NCBI GenBank assembly: GCA_947495165.1
Contig: CANLXM010000001.1
Location: 744,001 to 808,000, forward strand
From: an uncultured Cellulomonadaceae bacterium
GTDB taxonomy: Bacteria > Actinomycetota > Actinomycetes > Actinomycetales > Cellulomonadaceae
DNA length: 64,000 nucleotides
Reading direction: 5' to 3'
Positions within the stretch are counted from its first letter, which is position 1. Every line of letters starts with the position of its first letter. Position numbers and translations under genes: made by a program. The notes below the pieces were generated by a model. That model saw only the letters and a list, made by a program, of their open reading frames with translations. It was not told the DNA's origin and did no database searches. Positions 35,501 to 45,347 of the stretch are shown piece by piece.

Positions 35501-36205
35501 GTGGGCGAGCTCATCACCGATGTGAGCCAGAACATCGAGACGTGGATCCTGGCGCTCGCGGCGTCACCGTGGATCTATGTCGCGCTGGCGTGCCTCGCGA
35601 CCATCGACGGCTTCTTTCCGCCGGTGCCGAGCGAGTCGGTCGTCATCACGCTCGCGGTCGCGGCCTCCACCTCGGGTGCCCCGAACATGCTGGCCGTCTT
35701 CGTCGTCGCCGCCGTCGGTGCGTGGGTCGGAGACCAGATCGCCTACGCGATCGGGCGCTGGATCGGCACCGACCGGGTGCCGTTCCTGAGGGGTCCCCGG
35801 GGCCAGCGTGCCGTCGCCTGGGCCAGGCAGGCGCTGTCGGCGCGCGGCGCCTCGTTCATCCTCGCGGCGCGGTACGTGCCGATCGGGCGCGTCGCGGTGA
35901 ACATGAGCGCGGGCGCCCTGGGCTACCGCCGCCGGAGCTTCATGACGATCAGCGCGATCGCCGGCGTCACGTGGGCGGCGTACTCCGTCGGCATCGGGAT
36001 GGCCGCCGCGAGCTGGCTCGGTCACCAGCCGATCCTGGCGATGACGATCGGGATCGCGATCGGCATCGCCTCAGGCTTCGTCCTCGACCAGGTGCTCGGG
36101 CGCCTCGCGCTGCGCCGTGGTGGCCCCACGCGCACGGGCGAGCAGCCGGAGGTCGAGGGCATCCTCGCCGACGACGCGAGCAGCGACCGCGAGCGCGTCG
36201 CCTAG
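35501..36205 (+). CDS. DedA-family membrane protein
   Basis: A 234-residue integral membrane protein of the DedA/SNARE-associated family; some members act as lipid-carrier transporters (for example undecaprenyl phosphate recycling). GTG 35501. Features: [19 protein letters not shown] near the N-terminus, [19 protein letters not shown], and the diagnostic [20 protein letters not shown] with the conserved arginines. Four or more hydrophobic segments can be seen. A TAGTCT box at 35445-35450 may be the -10. Its end overlaps the convergent coaA stop by four bases. Specific substrate unknown. Confidence 0.9.
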   Translation: MGELITDVSQNIETWILALAASPWIYVALACLATIDGFFPPVPSESVVITLAVAASTSGAPNMLAVFVVAAVGAWVGDQIAYAIGRWIGTDRVPFLRGPRGQRAVAWARQALSARGASFILAARYVPIGRVAVNMSAGALGYRRRSFMTISAIAGVTWAAYSVGIGMAAASWLGHQPILAMTIGIAIGIASGFVLDQVLGRLALRRGGPTRTGEQPEVEGILADDASSDRERVA

Positions 36206-37155
36206 AGCTTGCGCAGGCGCACGCGCTCGATCGCGTGATCGGCGCCCTTCGCCAGCACCAGCGTCGCGCGCGAGCGCGTGGGGATGATGTTCTGGTCGAG
36301 GTTCGGCGCGTTGATCGCGTCCCAGATCTGCTCCGCCTTCGCGACGGCCTCCGCGTCGGTGAGGGTGGCGTACCGGCTGAAGTACGACGCCGGGCGTGAG
36401 AACGACGTCTCCCGCAGCGACAGGAACCGGTCGATGTACCACTGCTTGACGTCCCGGGTCCGCGCGTCGACGTAGATGGAGAAGTCGAAGAAGTCGCTGA
36501 CGGCGAGGCTCGAGTTGTCCATCGTGGGGCGAGCCGGCTGCAGCACGTTCAGTCCCTCGACGATCAGCACGTCGGGGCGGCGCACCACGACCTCCTGGCC
36601 GGGCACGATGTCGTAGGTGACGTGGGAGTACACGGGCGCCCGCACCTCGGGCCGGCCGGCCTTGACCTTGGTGAGGAACCGGACGAGGGCGCGCCGGTCG
36701 AACGACTCGGGGAACCCCTTGCGGTCCATCAGCCCGCGGCGCTCCAGCTCGGCGTTCGGGTACAGGAAGCCGTCCGTCGTGACGAGGTCGACCTTGGGCG
36801 TCTCCGGCCACCGGGCCATGAGCTCGCGCAGGACGCGCGCTGTCGTGGACTTCCCGACGGCGACCGAGCCCGCCACGCCGATCACGTACGGGGTGCTGCC
36901 GGTGTCCTCGTGCAGGAACGTCGACGTCGCGGCGTGCAGCCCGCGCGTCGCCCGCACGTACAGGTTCAGCAGGCGCGAGATCGGGTGGTAGATCGCCTCG
37001 ACCTCCGCGAGGTCGATCGGGTCGCCCAGCCCGCGCAGCCGTTCGAGGTCGGTCGAGGTCAGGGGGAGCGGCGTCGACTCCGACAGCGCGCTCCACGACG
37101 TGCGCCCCATCTCGACGTAGACCGACGGAGGCACCGGCGCTGGGTGGCGGTTCAC
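36202..37155 (-). CDS. coaA: Pantothenate kinase, type I
   Basis: First committed step of coenzyme A synthesis. I chose the GTG at 37155 (317 residues); the frame open to 37230 would overlap the start of glmS. The P-loop GSVAVGKST is at residues 96-104; [12 protein letters not shown] and [17 protein letters not shown] follow. The C-terminal [18 protein letters not shown] region is conserved. A GAGAAT box seven bases before the GTG suggests a leaderless transcript. It is divergent from glmS and overlaps the DedA gene tail to tail. Confidence 0.94.
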   Translation of the reverse strand: MNRHPAPVPPSVYVEMGRTSWSALSESTPLPLTSTDLERLRGLGDPIDLAEVEAIYHPISRLLNLYVRATRGLHAATSTFLHEDTGSTPYVIGVAGSVAVGKSTTARVLRELMARWPETPKVDLVTTDGFLYPNAELERRGLMDRKGFPESFDRRALVRFLTKVKAGRPEVRAPVYSHVTYDIVPGQEVVVRRPDVLIVEGLNVLQPARPTMDNSSLAVSDFFDFSIYVDARTRDVKQWYIDRFLSLRETSFSRPASYFSRYATLTDAEAVAKAEQIWDAINAPNLDQNIIPTRSRATLVLAKGADHAIERVRLRKL

Positions 37156-37162
37156 GTGGGTG

Positions 37163-37168
37163 ATTCTC
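37163..37168 (-). promoter_or_regulatory. Leaderless-type -10 box of coaA
   Basis: GAGAAT on the reverse strand, 7 bases before the GTG at 37155. Confidence 0.45.
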
Positions 37169-37215
37169 CACGACCGGCGGCCCTGCGGGGAAACGGGCGT
37201 CGGCCAGCAGGTGGG

Positions 37216-37221
37216 TAGACT
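37216..37221 (+). promoter_or_regulatory. Leaderless-type -10 box of glmS
   Basis: TAGACT, 7 bases before ATG 37229. Confidence 0.55.
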
Positions 37222-37228
37222 CGCCGTC

Positions 37229-39094
37229 ATGTGCGGAATCGTCGGTCACGTGACCTCAGCTGCTGCGTCCTCCCGAACCCTCGACGTGCTCCTCGAAGGG
37301 CTCGGCCGGCTCGAGTACCGGGGCTACGACTCCGCGGGGGTCGCGCTCGTGACCCCGGGGGAGCCGACGGTCTCGGCCAGCAAGCGCGCCGGGAAGCTCG
37401 CGAACCTGCGCCAGGCGCTCGTCGAGCACCCGATGCCCGACGCCGTCGCCGGGATCGGCCACACGCGGTGGGCGACCCACGGCGCGCCGAACGACACGAA
37501 CGCCCATCCGCACCTGGCCGCCGGCGGACAGCTCGCGCTGATCCACAACGGCATCGTCGAGAACTTCGCCCCCCTCAAGGCCGAGCTCGTCGAGGCCGGC
37601 GTGACCTTCCTCTCGGAGACCGACACCGAGGTCGCCGCGCACCTCGTGGCCCGGGCCTATGCGACGTCGGGCGACCTCGCGGAGGCGATGCGCACCGTGT
37701 CCAAGCGACTGCACGGCACGTTCACGCTGCTCGCGGTGCACGCGGACCAGCCGGGCGTCGTCGTCGGCGCCCGCCACGACTCGCCGCTCGTCGTCGGGCT
37801 GGGTGAGGGCGAGAACTTCCTGGGGTCCGACGTCGCTGCGTTCATCGCCTTCACCAAGGAGGCCCTCGAGCTCGGCCAGGACCAGGTCGTGACGATCACC
37901 CCGGACTCCGTCACGGTCACGGACTTCGACGGCAACCCTGCCGAGGGCCGCCGCTACACGGTCGACTGGGACGCCGCGGCTGCCGAGAAGGGCGGATTCG
38001 CGTCCTTCATGGACAAGGAGATCCACGACCAGCCGCAGGCCGTCGGGGACACCCTGCTGGGCCGCACGGACGAGCGTGGCCAGATCGTCCTGGACGACCT
38101 GCGCATCGACGAGGCCGTGCTGCGCAGCGTGGACAAGATCATCGTCGTCGCGTGCGGCACCGCTGCGTACGCGGGGCACGTCGCCAAGTACGCGATCGAG
38201 CACTGGTGCCGCATCCCGGTCGAGGTCGAGCTCGCGCACGAGTTCCGCTACCGCGACCCGATCATCGACGCCAAGACCCTCGTGGTCGCCGTCTCGCAGT
38301 CGGGCGAGACGATGGACACCCTGATGGCCGTGCGTCACGCCCGGGAGCAGGGCGCCAAGGTGATCGCGATCGTGAACACGCACGGGTCGACCATCCCGCG
38401 CGAGTCCGACGCCGTGCTCTACACCCACGCCGGCCCGGAGGTGGCCGTGGCGTCGACCAAGGCGTTCCTCTCCCAGATCACCGCGGCGTACATCCTCGGG
38501 CTGTACCTCGCCCAGCTGCGGGGCAACAAGTACCCGGACGAGGTCGCCGAGGTCTTCGACGAGCTGCGTCTCATGCCCGCGCGGATCCAGGAGATCCTCG
38601 ACAGCGCCGAGCACGTGCGCGAGGTCGCGCGGTCGATGTCCGAGGCGTCGTCGGTGCTCTTCCTCGGACGGCACGTCGGGTTCCCCGTGGCCCTCGAGGG
38701 GGCGCTCAAGCTCAAGGAGCTGGCGTACATCCACGCGGAGGGCTTCGCCGCGGGCGAGCTGAAGCACGGCCCGATCGCCCTGATCGACGTCGGCCAGCCG
38801 GTCATCGTCATCGTGCCCTCCCCGCGGGGGCGTGACTCGCTGCACTCCAAGGTCGTCTCGAACATCCAGGAGATCCGGGCGCGCGGTGCGCGGACGATCG
38901 TCGTCGCCGAGGCCGGTGACGAGGACGTGCTGCCGTACGCCGACGAGGTCTTCTGGGTCCCGCAGTCGCCCGTGCTCCTCGCCCCGCTGCTGACCACGGT
39001 CCCGCTGCAGATCTTCGCGTGCGAGCTCGCGACCTCCAAGGGCCTCGACGTCGACCAGCCGCGCAACCTGGCGAAGTCCGTCACGGTCGAGTGA
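37229..39094 (+). CDS. glmS: Glutamine-fructose-6-phosphate aminotransferase (isomerizing)
   Basis: Makes glucosamine-6-phosphate from fructose-6-phosphate and glutamine. I start at ATG 37229 because cysteine 2 (MCGIVGH) must become the N-terminal nucleophile; the longer frame from 37160 would bury it. 621 residues. The N-terminal glutaminase has [14 protein letters not shown] and [14 protein letters not shown]; two SIS domains follow ([26 protein letters not shown]) and the C-terminus ends [13 protein letters not shown]. It is not next to glmM but is close in this envelope-precursor region. acpS lies 19 bases downstream. Confidence 0.97.
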   Translation: MCGIVGHVTSAAASSRTLDVLLEGLGRLEYRGYDSAGVALVTPGEPTVSASKRAGKLANLRQALVEHPMPDAVAGIGHTRWATHGAPNDTNAHPHLAAGGQLALIHNGIVENFAPLKAELVEAGVTFLSETDTEVAAHLVARAYATSGDLAEAMRTVSKRLHGTFTLLAVHADQPGVVVGARHDSPLVVGLGEGENFLGSDVAAFIAFTKEALELGQDQVVTITPDSVTVTDFDGNPAEGRRYTVDWDAAAAEKGGFASFMDKEIHDQPQAVGDTLLGRTDERGQIVLDDLRIDEAVLRSVDKIIVVACGTAAYAGHVAKYAIEHWCRIPVEVELAHEFRYRDPIIDAKTLVVAVSQSGETMDTLMAVRHAREQGAKVIAIVNTHGSTIPRESDAVLYTHAGPEVAVASTKAFLSQITAAYILGLYLAQLRGNKYPDEVAEVFDELRLMPARIQEILDSAEHVREVARSMSEASSVLFLGRHVGFPVALEGALKLKELAYIHAEGFAAGELKHGPIALIDVGQPVIVIVPSPRGRDSLHSKVVSNIQEIRARGARTIVVAEAGDEDVLPYADEVFWVPQSPVLLAPLLTTVPLQIFACELATSKGLDVDQPRNLAKSVTVE

Positions 39095-39113
39095 CGCCGA
39101 GCGGGCTGGCGAC

Positions 39114-39470
39114 GTGAGCATCGTCGGCATCGGGGTCGACGTCGTCGACGTGGCACGCCTGGGTGAGCGGCTGACCCGCGTGCCGCGGCTCGCCGAGCGG
39201 CTGTTCGTGCCGGCGGAGCGCGCGCTGCCGCTGCGGTCGCTCGCGGCGCGCGTCGCGGCCAAGGAGGCGGTCGGCAAGGCGCTCGGCACCCCGGGCGACC
39301 TCTCGTGGCACGACGTCGAGGTCACCCGGCACGACGGTGGACCGCCCGTGCTCGTCGTGCGAGGGGCTGCGGCTCAGCGCGGCCAGGCCCTCGGCGTCGG
39401 CACCTGGCACCTGAGCCTGTCGCACGACGCCGGCATCGCGACCGCCTTCGTCGTCCTCGAGACCGCCTGA
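39114..39470 (+). CDS. acpS: Holo-[acyl-carrier-protein] synthase
   Basis: Transfers 4'-phosphopantetheine from CoA to acyl carrier protein. GTG 39114, 118 residues. Magnesium ligand D9 lies in GIGVDVVDVARLGERL and E51 in RVAAKEAVGKALG. The C-terminal HLSLSHDAGIATAFVVLE strand is typical. It follows glmS by 19 bases, likely co-transcribed, and lies about 2 kb from coaA, which supplies its substrate pathway. nnrE/D and alr further downstream are often grouped with acpS in actinobacteria. Confidence 0.93.
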   Translation: MSIVGIGVDVVDVARLGERLTRVPRLAERLFVPAERALPLRSLAARVAAKEAVGKALGTPGDLSWHDVEVTRHDGGPPVLVVRGAAAQRGQALGVGTWHLSLSHDAGIATAFVVLETA

Positions 39471-39485
39471 CCTGCCCCCAAAGAA

Positions 39486-39563
39486 CGAGTGCCCCGAAAC
39501 CGCCGGTCGCGCCCCTGGAAACCGGTGATCCCAGGGCACTCGACTGCAGATTCGGGGCACTCG
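39486..39563. repeat. Inverted and repeated CGAGTGCCC elements between acpS and the LLM gene
   Basis: CGAGTGCCCCGAA at 39486-39498 and its exact reverse complement at 39551-39563 (13 bp). A third related copy, CGAGTGCCCTGG on the reverse strand, lies near 39532-39543. The outer pair could form a long hairpin between two convergent genes. Confidence 0.8.
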
Positions 39564-39585
39564 ATGGTCGGGGGGATGGTGGGGG

Positions 39586-40569
39586 CTAGAGGTGCGGGAC
39601 GACCTCGCGCTCGAAGAGCTCCAGCGGCGAGCGGTCCCACGCGAGGCCCGGGAAGTACGTGATCGCGTAGGTCATGCCGAGGCGCTCGAGCTCCGCGAGC
39701 TTCGCCACGATCTGCTCGGGCGTCCCGACGAGCGGCTGGTCGCGCAGGTCGGCCGCCATCGCGTCGGCGCGCTCGGGGAGCGCCGCCCGGTAGCGGTCCG
39801 CGAGCCAAGCGAGCTGGTCCTCGACACCCTGCTCGGTCTCGGCGATCACGACGTTGTAGTTCGCGGAGCGGGTGATCTCGTCCATGTCGCGGCCGACGTC
39901 GCGGCAGTGGTCTGCGAGGACCGCGGACTTGTGGGCGAAGCCCTCGACCGAGCCGTCGAAGTTCGTGCAGTCGGCGTAGCGTGCCGCGATGCGCAGGGTC
40001 TTCTTCTCGCCGCCGCCCGCGATCCAGAGCGGGATCCCGCCGTCCTGCACCGGCTGCGGGTAGCAGAGCGCGCCGTCGACCTGGTAGTGCTTGCCGGCGA
40101 GCGTCGCCGAGCCCTCCGACCACATCTGGCGCATGATCTGGACACCCTCGTCGAGCATCTCGATGCGTTCGCCCGCCCGCGGGAACCCGTAGCCGTACGC
40201 GCGCCACTCGTGCTCGTACCAGCCGGCGCCGATGCCCATCAGCGCGCGGCCGCGGCTGATCACGTCGACCGTCGCGGCGACCTTGGCGAGATAGGCGGGG
40301 TTGCGGTAGGCCATGCACGTGCACATCTGGCCGAGCGCGACCCGTGACGTCGACGCCGCGAACGCGGCCATCAACGCCCACGCCTCGTGCGTGGCCTCGG
40401 TCGTCGGCTCGGGCACGGTGTGGAAGTGGTCGTACACCCAGATCGACGCGAAGGTCGACCCGGCGTCGGCGTGCGCGGCGAGCGAGGACATCACGTCCCA
40501 CTGCTCGGTGGCCGGGATGCCGACGAGGTCGTGGCGCCAGCCCTGGGGGATGAAGAGTCCGAGTTCCAT
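39586..40569 (-). CDS. LLM-class F420- or flavin-dependent oxidoreductase
   Basis: A 327-residue luciferase-like TIM-barrel protein. It begins ELGLFIPQGWRHDL, and contains WVYDHFHTVPEPTTEATHEA and ALMGIGAGWYEHEWRAYGY, with GGGGEKKTLRIAARYAD-type cofactor-binding region (IAGGGEKKTLRIAARYAD). The C-terminus is the usual PEQIVAKLAELERLGMTYAI. In actinobacteria such enzymes commonly use F420; substrate cannot be inferred. It is single, on the reverse strand between acpS and nnrDE, with start ATG 40569. Confidence 0.88.
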   Translation of the reverse strand: MELGLFIPQGWRHDLVGIPATEQWDVMSSLAAHADAGSTFASIWVYDHFHTVPEPTTEATHEAWALMAAFAASTSRVALGQMCTCMAYRNPAYLAKVAATVDVISRGRALMGIGAGWYEHEWRAYGYGFPRAGERIEMLDEGVQIMRQMWSEGSATLAGKHYQVDGALCYPQPVQDGGIPLWIAGGGEKKTLRIAARYADCTNFDGSVEGFAHKSAVLADHCRDVGRDMDEITRSANYNVVIAETEQGVEDQLAWLADRYRAALPERADAMAADLRDQPLVGTPEQIVAKLAELERLGMTYAITYFPGLAWDRSPLELFEREVVPHL

Positions 40570-40630
40570 CTGCCCAGCCTAGGACCTGGGGGTGCGGGCG
40601 CCCCTGCCCTCGCGCGACGAGTGAGGCATC

Positions 40631-42247
40631 ATGGCCTGCATGATCGAAGCCGTCGGTGTGCACCGCGTCCGGGCAGCCGAGGAGCCGCTGCTCGCCGCGG
40701 GCGTCCCCCTGATGGAACGGGCGGCCGCAGCGATCGCCACCCGCGCCGTGCAGCTCCTGCGCGGGCGGCGGGGCGCTGTGCGCGGCGCGTGCGTCGTCGT
40801 CCTCGTCGGCCCCGGCAACAACGGAGGTGACGGTCTGCACGTCGCGGCACGGCTCGCAGGCCGGGGCGCGGACGTGACCGTGCTGCAGGTCGGAGACCGG
40901 GTCCACCCCGGAGGGCTCGCCACGGCGCGGGCTGCGGGTGTCGCGGTGCGGCGCACGGGATCGGGAGCCGGCGCGGACGCCCTGGGGCTGCCGGGTGCGG
41001 CGCGCCTCGCGCTCGGCGCGGACCTGCTCGTGGACGCCCTGCTCGGCATCGGCGCGACGGGGGCCCTCCGCGGCGACGCGGCACGCCTGGTGCGCTTGGT
41101 GCTCGCCGCGGACGAGCGGCCGTTCGTCCTCGCCGTCGACGTCCCGAGCGGGATAGGCGTCGCGGACGGCACGGTGCCCGGCCCCGTGCTGCCCGCCGAC
41201 CTCACGCTGGCCTGCGGTGCGCTCGCTCCCGGGCTGCTGCTCCCGCCCGCGGCCCGCCACGCCCCCCACGTCGAGCTCGTCGACCTCGACCTCGACGTGC
41301 CCGCAGCCCAGGCCGACGAGGCGCGCGTGCCGACGGTCGGCCCCGACGCCGTCCTCCGGCTCCGGGACCAGGACGTCGCGGCCACGTGGCCCGTCCCGAC
41401 GACGTCGGACGACAAGTACCGGCGCGGCGTCGTGGGCGTGGTCGCCGGGACCGCGGCCTACCCGGGCGCCGCCGTGCTCACCGTCGGGGCAGCGGTGCGC
41501 TCGGGCGCCGGGATGGTCCGGTACGTCGGACCGGCAGAGCCTGCTGCGGCGGTGCTGGCCGCGCACCCGGAGGTCGTGCCCGGGGTCGGCCGGGTGCAGG
41601 CGTGGGTCCTCGGACCGGGCGTCGACCCCGAGGACGGCGAGCAGGTGCGGCACGTCGCCGAGGCTCTGGGCGAGGCCGGCCTGGGGTCGCGGGGGTACTT
41701 CGCGCCCACGGGCGTGTGGGGGCCGACGGCGGACGCCGGCATCCGCCCGGTGGTGGTGGATGCGGGCGCGCTCGCCGCCCTCCCGGAGCGGTGCGCACCG
41801 TGGGTCGTCCTCACGCCGCACGCGGGCGAGCTCGCTCGGCTGCTCGGTGAGCGCGGCGAGACCTTGACGCGCGAGGACGTCGAGGCGGAGCCGTACCGGT
41901 GGGCGCGTCGCGCGTGCGACCTCACGGGGGCGACCGTCCTGCTCAAGGGCGCGACGACGGTCGTGGTCGGTCCGGGCGGGACGTTCAGCCAGGCGGAGGC
42001 ACCGGCGTGGTTGGCCACGGCGGGGGCGGGCGACGTGCTCGCGGGGGTGCTCGGTACCCTGCTCGCAGCCCGCGCCGAGGAGGCTGTCCAGCACCCTGGC
42101 CTCGTGGCGCGGCTCGCGGCGCTCGCGGCGCTCGTGCACGGCCGGGCGGCGACGACGGCGAACCCCGGAGGGCCGGTGAGCGCCTCGATGGTCGTCGACG
42201 CGCTGCCGCGGACGATCGCGAACCTGATCACGAGGGAGGAATCATGA
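40631..42247 (+). CDS. nnrDE: Bifunctional NAD(P)HX epimerase / ADP-dependent dehydratase
   Basis: Repairs hydrated NADH/NADPH. The N-terminal half is the YjeF_N epimerase: VLVGPGNNGGDGLHVAARL, DALLGIGATGALRG and VDVPSGIGVADG. The C-terminal half is the carbohydrate-kinase-like dehydratase: DDKYRRGVVGVVAGTAAYPG, VVLTPHAGELARLLGE and LATAGAGDVLAGVLG. 538 residues from ATG 40631; ATG 40640 is equally possible and closer to family starts. Its stop overlaps the next gene (ATGA). The fused form is common in bacteria. Usual symbols are nnrE/nnrD or nnr. Confidence 0.93.
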   Translation: MACMIEAVGVHRVRAAEEPLLAAGVPLMERAAAAIATRAVQLLRGRRGAVRGACVVVLVGPGNNGGDGLHVAARLAGRGADVTVLQVGDRVHPGGLATARAAGVAVRRTGSGAGADALGLPGAARLALGADLLVDALLGIGATGALRGDAARLVRLVLAADERPFVLAVDVPSGIGVADGTVPGPVLPADLTLACGALAPGLLLPPAARHAPHVELVDLDLDVPAAQADEARVPTVGPDAVLRLRDQDVAATWPVPTTSDDKYRRGVVGVVAGTAAYPGAAVLTVGAAVRSGAGMVRYVGPAEPAAAVLAAHPEVVPGVGRVQAWVLGPGVDPEDGEQVRHVAEALGEAGLGSRGYFAPTGVWGPTADAGIRPVVVDAGALAALPERCAPWVVLTPHAGELARLLGERGETLTREDVEAEPYRWARRACDLTGATVLLKGATTVVVGPGGTFSQAEAPAWLATAGAGDVLAGVLGTLLAARAEEAVQHPGLVARLAALAALVHGRAATTANPGGPVSASMVVDALPRTIANLITREES

Positions 42248-42942
42248 CCGAGGTGCTCGTCGCGTGCTCGCACGGGACCGATGACACGCGAGGCCGCGAG
42301 GCGGTCGCGACGATCGTGGCCGACGTGGCCCGCCTGGCGCCGGAGGTCGACGTCCGCGAGGCCTTCGTGGACGTCCAGAGCCCGTCGCTGGTCGAGGTGG
42401 CGGGCGCGACGACGCCGGCCGAGGACGTCGTGATCGTCCCGCTGCTGCTGTCCGCGGGCTTCCACACCTACGTGGACATCGCGGAGGCAGCGCAGGAGTC
42501 CGGCGCGCGGGCGGCGGGCGCCCTGGGGCCGGACCCGCGGCTCGTCGACATCCTGGTGGAGCGGCTGGAGGAGGCCGGAGCGCGCCCTGACGACGTGGTG
42601 GTGCTCGCGGCGGCAGGGTCGAGCGACGCCCGCGCCATCACGGCCGTGGAGTCCGTGCTGGCGGCGCTGCGCGAGCGCTGGGGGAGCGAGGTGACCGTCG
42701 CGTACGGGGGCGTCGAGCCCCGGGTGCCCGACGTCGTCGCCCGCCTCCGCGCGGAGGCGAGCGCGGGCACGCGGATCGTCCTGGCTTCCTACCTGCTCGC
42801 CCCGGGCTTCTTCCTGGACCGCTTGCGCGAGGCCGGCGCCGACGTCGTCACGGCGCCGCTCGCACCCGACCCGCGGCTCGGCGAGATCGTGGTCGACCGG
42901 TATCGGGCTGCCCGGGACGCCGCCCGAGCGCGCACCCTATGA
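42244..42942 (+). CDS. CbiX/SirB-type sirohydrochlorin chelatase family protein
   Basis: A 232-residue protein with two CbiX-like repeats, as expected for chelatases that insert Co or Fe into sirohydrochlorin. Metal-binding histidines are visible at H10 (ACSHGTDD) and H74 (LLSAGFHTYVDIAEA). The second half repeats the fold (VVVLAAAGSSDARAI, ASYLLAPGFFLDRL) without the paired histidines. ATG 42244 overlaps nnrDE by four bases. There are no other siroheme or cobalamin genes nearby, so the metal and pathway are open. Confidence 0.85.
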   Translation: MTEVLVACSHGTDDTRGREAVATIVADVARLAPEVDVREAFVDVQSPSLVEVAGATTPAEDVVIVPLLLSAGFHTYVDIAEAAQESGARAAGALGPDPRLVDILVERLEEAGARPDDVVVLAAAGSSDARAITAVESVLAALRERWGSEVTVAYGGVEPRVPDVVARLRAEASAGTRIVLASYLLAPGFFLDRLREAGADVVTAPLAPDPRLGEIVVDRYRAARDAARARTL

Positions 42943-42954
42943 CCCGCCGGGTGA

Positions 42955-42960
42955 GAGAAT
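42955..42960 (+). promoter_or_regulatory. Leaderless-type -10 box of alr
   Basis: GAGAAT, 7 bases before GTG 42968; identical hexamer and spacing to coaA. Confidence 0.45.
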
Positions 42961-42967
42961 CGCCGGC

Positions 42968-44140
42968 GTGACAGATCCGTACTATCCCGCGCAGGCGGTC
43001 GTCGACCTCGCGGCGATCCGCAGCAACGTCGCCGGGCTGGTCGACGCTGCCCCGGGAGCGGCGGTGATGGCGGTCGTGAAGGCCGACGGCTACGGCCACG
43101 GCCTGGTCCCGAGCGCGCGGGCCGCGCTCGCGGGCGGGGCGACGTGGCTCGGGGTCGCGCAGCCGGCGGAGGCGCTCGCACTGCGTGCGGCCGGGGTCTG
43201 CGCGCGCCTGCTGACGTGGCTCACGGCGCCCGACGCCCCGCTGGCGGACCTGGTGGCGGCCGACGTCGACGTCTCGGTCGCGTCCGCCCCTGTGCTCGAC
43301 GCGGTCGTGCGTGCCGCCCGCGCGCAGGGCCGGCCCGCGCGCGTGCACCTCGAGGTCGAGACCGGCCTCGGACGCAACGGCGTCTCCTACGACGACCTGC
43401 CTGGGGTGCTCGCACGGGTCGCCACCGAGGTGCGCGAGGGCACGGTGGAGCTCGAGGGCCTCTGGTCGCACCTGGCGTGCGCGGACGACCCTGCGCACCC
43501 GTCGGTCCGGGCACAGCAGGACGCGTTCGACGCCGCCGTCCGGCTCGCCGAGCGTGCGGGTTGCCCGCCGCAGCTGCGGCACCTGGCGAACTCCGCTGCC
43601 ACGCTCACGGACCCGCGACTCCACTATGACCTCGTGCGTCCCGGGCTGGCCGTGTTCGGGTTGTCGCCGATCCCCGCGCTCGCCTCGGCGGCAGAGCTCG
43701 GCCTGCGCCCGGCGATGCGGCTGGAGGCGCGCCTCGCCACGGTCAAGAGGCTCCCGGCGGGGCACGGCGTCTCCTACGGCCACGCCTACACGACCCCGCA
43801 GGAGACGCGCGTGGGGATCGTCCCGCTGGGATACGCGGACGGCGTGCCGCGGCACGCCTCGGGCGGCGACGCGGGTGCCGGTGGCCCGGTCCGCGTGGGC
43901 GTGGGGTCGCGCGCGCGCACGGTGCGGATCGCGGGCCGCGTGTGCATGGACCAGGTGGTCCTGGACCTCGGTCCCGACGCCGCCGAGCAGGCGGGAGACA
44001 CCGTGGTGCTGTTCGGCGACGGGGCCGACGGCGGCCCGACCGCGCAGGACTGGGCTGACGCGGCGGGCACGATCAGCTACGAGATCACGACGCGCCTCGG
44101 CAGCCGGGTGCCGCGGCGCTACCTGGGGGAGGACGCATGA
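42968..44140 (+). CDS. alr: Alanine racemase
   Basis: PLP enzyme making D-alanine for peptidoglycan. GTG 42968, 390 residues. The PLP lysine is K38 in AVVKADGYGHG. LETGLGRNGV, LRHLANSAATL and the YGHAYTTPQETRVG segment follow, and GRVCMDQVVLDLG carries the conserved methionine-aspartate region near the second active-site loop. The stop overlaps tsaE by four bases, so alr, tsaE, tsaB and rimI probably form one operon, a common actinobacterial order. Confidence 0.96.
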   Translation: MTDPYYPAQAVVDLAAIRSNVAGLVDAAPGAAVMAVVKADGYGHGLVPSARAALAGGATWLGVAQPAEALALRAAGVCARLLTWLTAPDAPLADLVAADVDVSVASAPVLDAVVRAARAQGRPARVHLEVETGLGRNGVSYDDLPGVLARVATEVREGTVELEGLWSHLACADDPAHPSVRAQQDAFDAAVRLAERAGCPPQLRHLANSAATLTDPRLHYDLVRPGLAVFGLSPIPALASAAELGLRPAMRLEARLATVKRLPAGHGVSYGHAYTTPQETRVGIVPLGYADGVPRHASGGDAGAGGPVRVGVGSRARTVRIAGRVCMDQVVLDLGPDAAEQAGDTVVLFGDGADGGPTAQDWADAAGTISYEITTRLGSRVPRRYLGEDA

Positions 44141-44655
44141 GCGAGCCCGACGACGCACGCACCTGGACCATCGAGCTGACCGACGCGGCAGCCACGCACG
44201 AGTTCGGACGCACCCTGGCCGGGCTGCTCCGGGCTGGCGACCTCGTGGTCCTCACGGGCGACCTCGGCGCCGGCAAGACGACGCTGACGCAGGGGATCGG
44301 CGTCGGGCTGCAGGTGCGGGGCCAGGTCGCGTCGCCGACGTTCGTGATCGCGCGGGTGCACCCCTCGCTCGTGGGCGGACCGGCGCTCGTGCACGTCGAT
44401 GCCTACCGGCTCGGGTCGCTCGACGATGTCGACGCGCTCGACCTGGACACCTCGCTCGACGAGTCCGTCACCGTCGTGGAGTGGGGCAGCGGGCTGGTCG
44501 AGTCCCTCGCCGAGGACCGGCTCGAGCTCGTGCTCGAGCGTCCGCGCGGTGCGGTGACCGAGGACGAGGACGCCGCCGCAGGCACCCGGCGCGTGACGAT
44601 CACCACGATCGGCCCCCGCTGGGCGGACGTGGATGTGGCGGCCCACGTAGGCTGA
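44137..44655 (+). CDS. tsaE: tRNA t6A biosynthesis ATPase TsaE
   Basis: ATPase that works with TsaB and TsaD to place threonylcarbamoyl on A37 of ANN-decoding tRNAs. ATG 44137 overlaps alr; 172 residues. The P-loop GDLGAGKTT is at residues 41-49; SPTFVIARVH, HVDAYRLGSLDDVDAL and VVEWGSGL follow in the correct order. The tail of about 30 residues is variable. The -10 box for tsaB overlaps its last codons. Confidence 0.95.
   Translation: MSEPDDARTWTIELTDAAATHEFGRTLAGLLRAGDLVVLTGDLGAGKTTLTQGIGVGLQVRGQVASPTFVIARVHPSLVGGPALVHVDAYRLGSLDDVDALDLDTSLDESVTVVEWGSGLVESLAEDRLELVLERPRGAVTEDEDAAAGTRRVTITTIGPRWADVDVAAHVG
44648..44653 (+). promoter_or_regulatory. Internal leaderless-type -10 box of tsaB
   Basis: TAGGCT, overlapping the end of tsaE and 7 bases before ATG 44661. 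Confidence 0.4.
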
Positions 44656-44660
44656 CCCCT

Positions 44661-45347
44661 ATGCCTGTTCTCGCACTCGACACCTCCGGTGCCGTCGCCG
44701 CAGCGATCGTCGCGGACGACGGCTCCGCGCTGGCGCAGGCGGCTGTCGCTGAGCCGCGGCGCCAGGCCGAGGAGCTCGCCCCCATGGTCGCGGACCTCCT
44801 CGCGCGCACAGGTCTCGCGCCGGGCGACCTGTCGCGCGTGGTGGTGGGCACCGGTCCCGCTCCGTTCACCGGTTTGCGCGTAGGCCTGGTGACCGCGCGG
44901 ACGTTCGCGCTCGCTGCTGGTCTCCCGGTCGTGGGTGTGTGCAGCCTGGACGCCCTCGCCCAGGAGGCAGACGCCCCCGTCGGCACGAGGATCCTCGTGG
45001 CGACCGACGCCCGGCGCCGGGAGATCTACTGGCGTGCCTACACCGTCGCTCCCGACGGGCACGCTGCTCCCGACGGCGAGCCCGCGGTCGGCACCGCGGC
45101 TGCGGTCGCGGCCGAGCTCGACCTCGCGGGCACGGTCGTCGTCGGCGCGGGCGGCGCGCTCTACCGCGACGACCTCACGGCCGGGGGCGCGCTCGTGCAG
45201 GACACGCCGCTCGCGCCCGACCCGGTGCTCCTGGCGCAGCTCGCGGCGCGCGCGCTCGCGGACGGCGCCGAGCTCCCCGTCCAGCCGCTGTACCTGCGTC
45301 GACCCGACGCGCAGGTGCCGAACACCCGGAAGCGGGCCACGGCATGA
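44661..45347 (+). CDS. tsaB: tRNA t6A biosynthesis protein TsaB
   Basis: TsaB is the ASKHA-fold partner that stabilises TsaD. ATG 44661 gives 228 residues beginning PVLALDTSGAVAAAIV. The segment VVVGTGPAPFTGLRVGLVTA with ARTFALAAGLPVVGVCSLDA is diagnostic, and DARRREIYWRAY follows. The metal-binding HxxxH motif of TsaD is absent, as expected of TsaB. The stop overlaps rimI by four bases. Confidence 0.94.
   Translation: MPVLALDTSGAVAAAIVADDGSALAQAAVAEPRRQAEELAPMVADLLARTGLAPGDLSRVVVGTGPAPFTGLRVGLVTARTFALAAGLPVVGVCSLDALAQEADAPVGTRILVATDARRREIYWRAYTVAPDGHAAPDGEPAVGTAAAVAAELDLAGTVVVGAGGALYRDDLTAGGALVQDTPLAPDPVLLAQLAARALADGAELPVQPLYLRRPDAQVPNTRKRATA

Noticed and set aside
37160..37228. Upstream start extending GlmS by 23 residues
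   Set aside because: GlmS needs cysteine at position 2 after methionine removal, which fixes the start at 37229.
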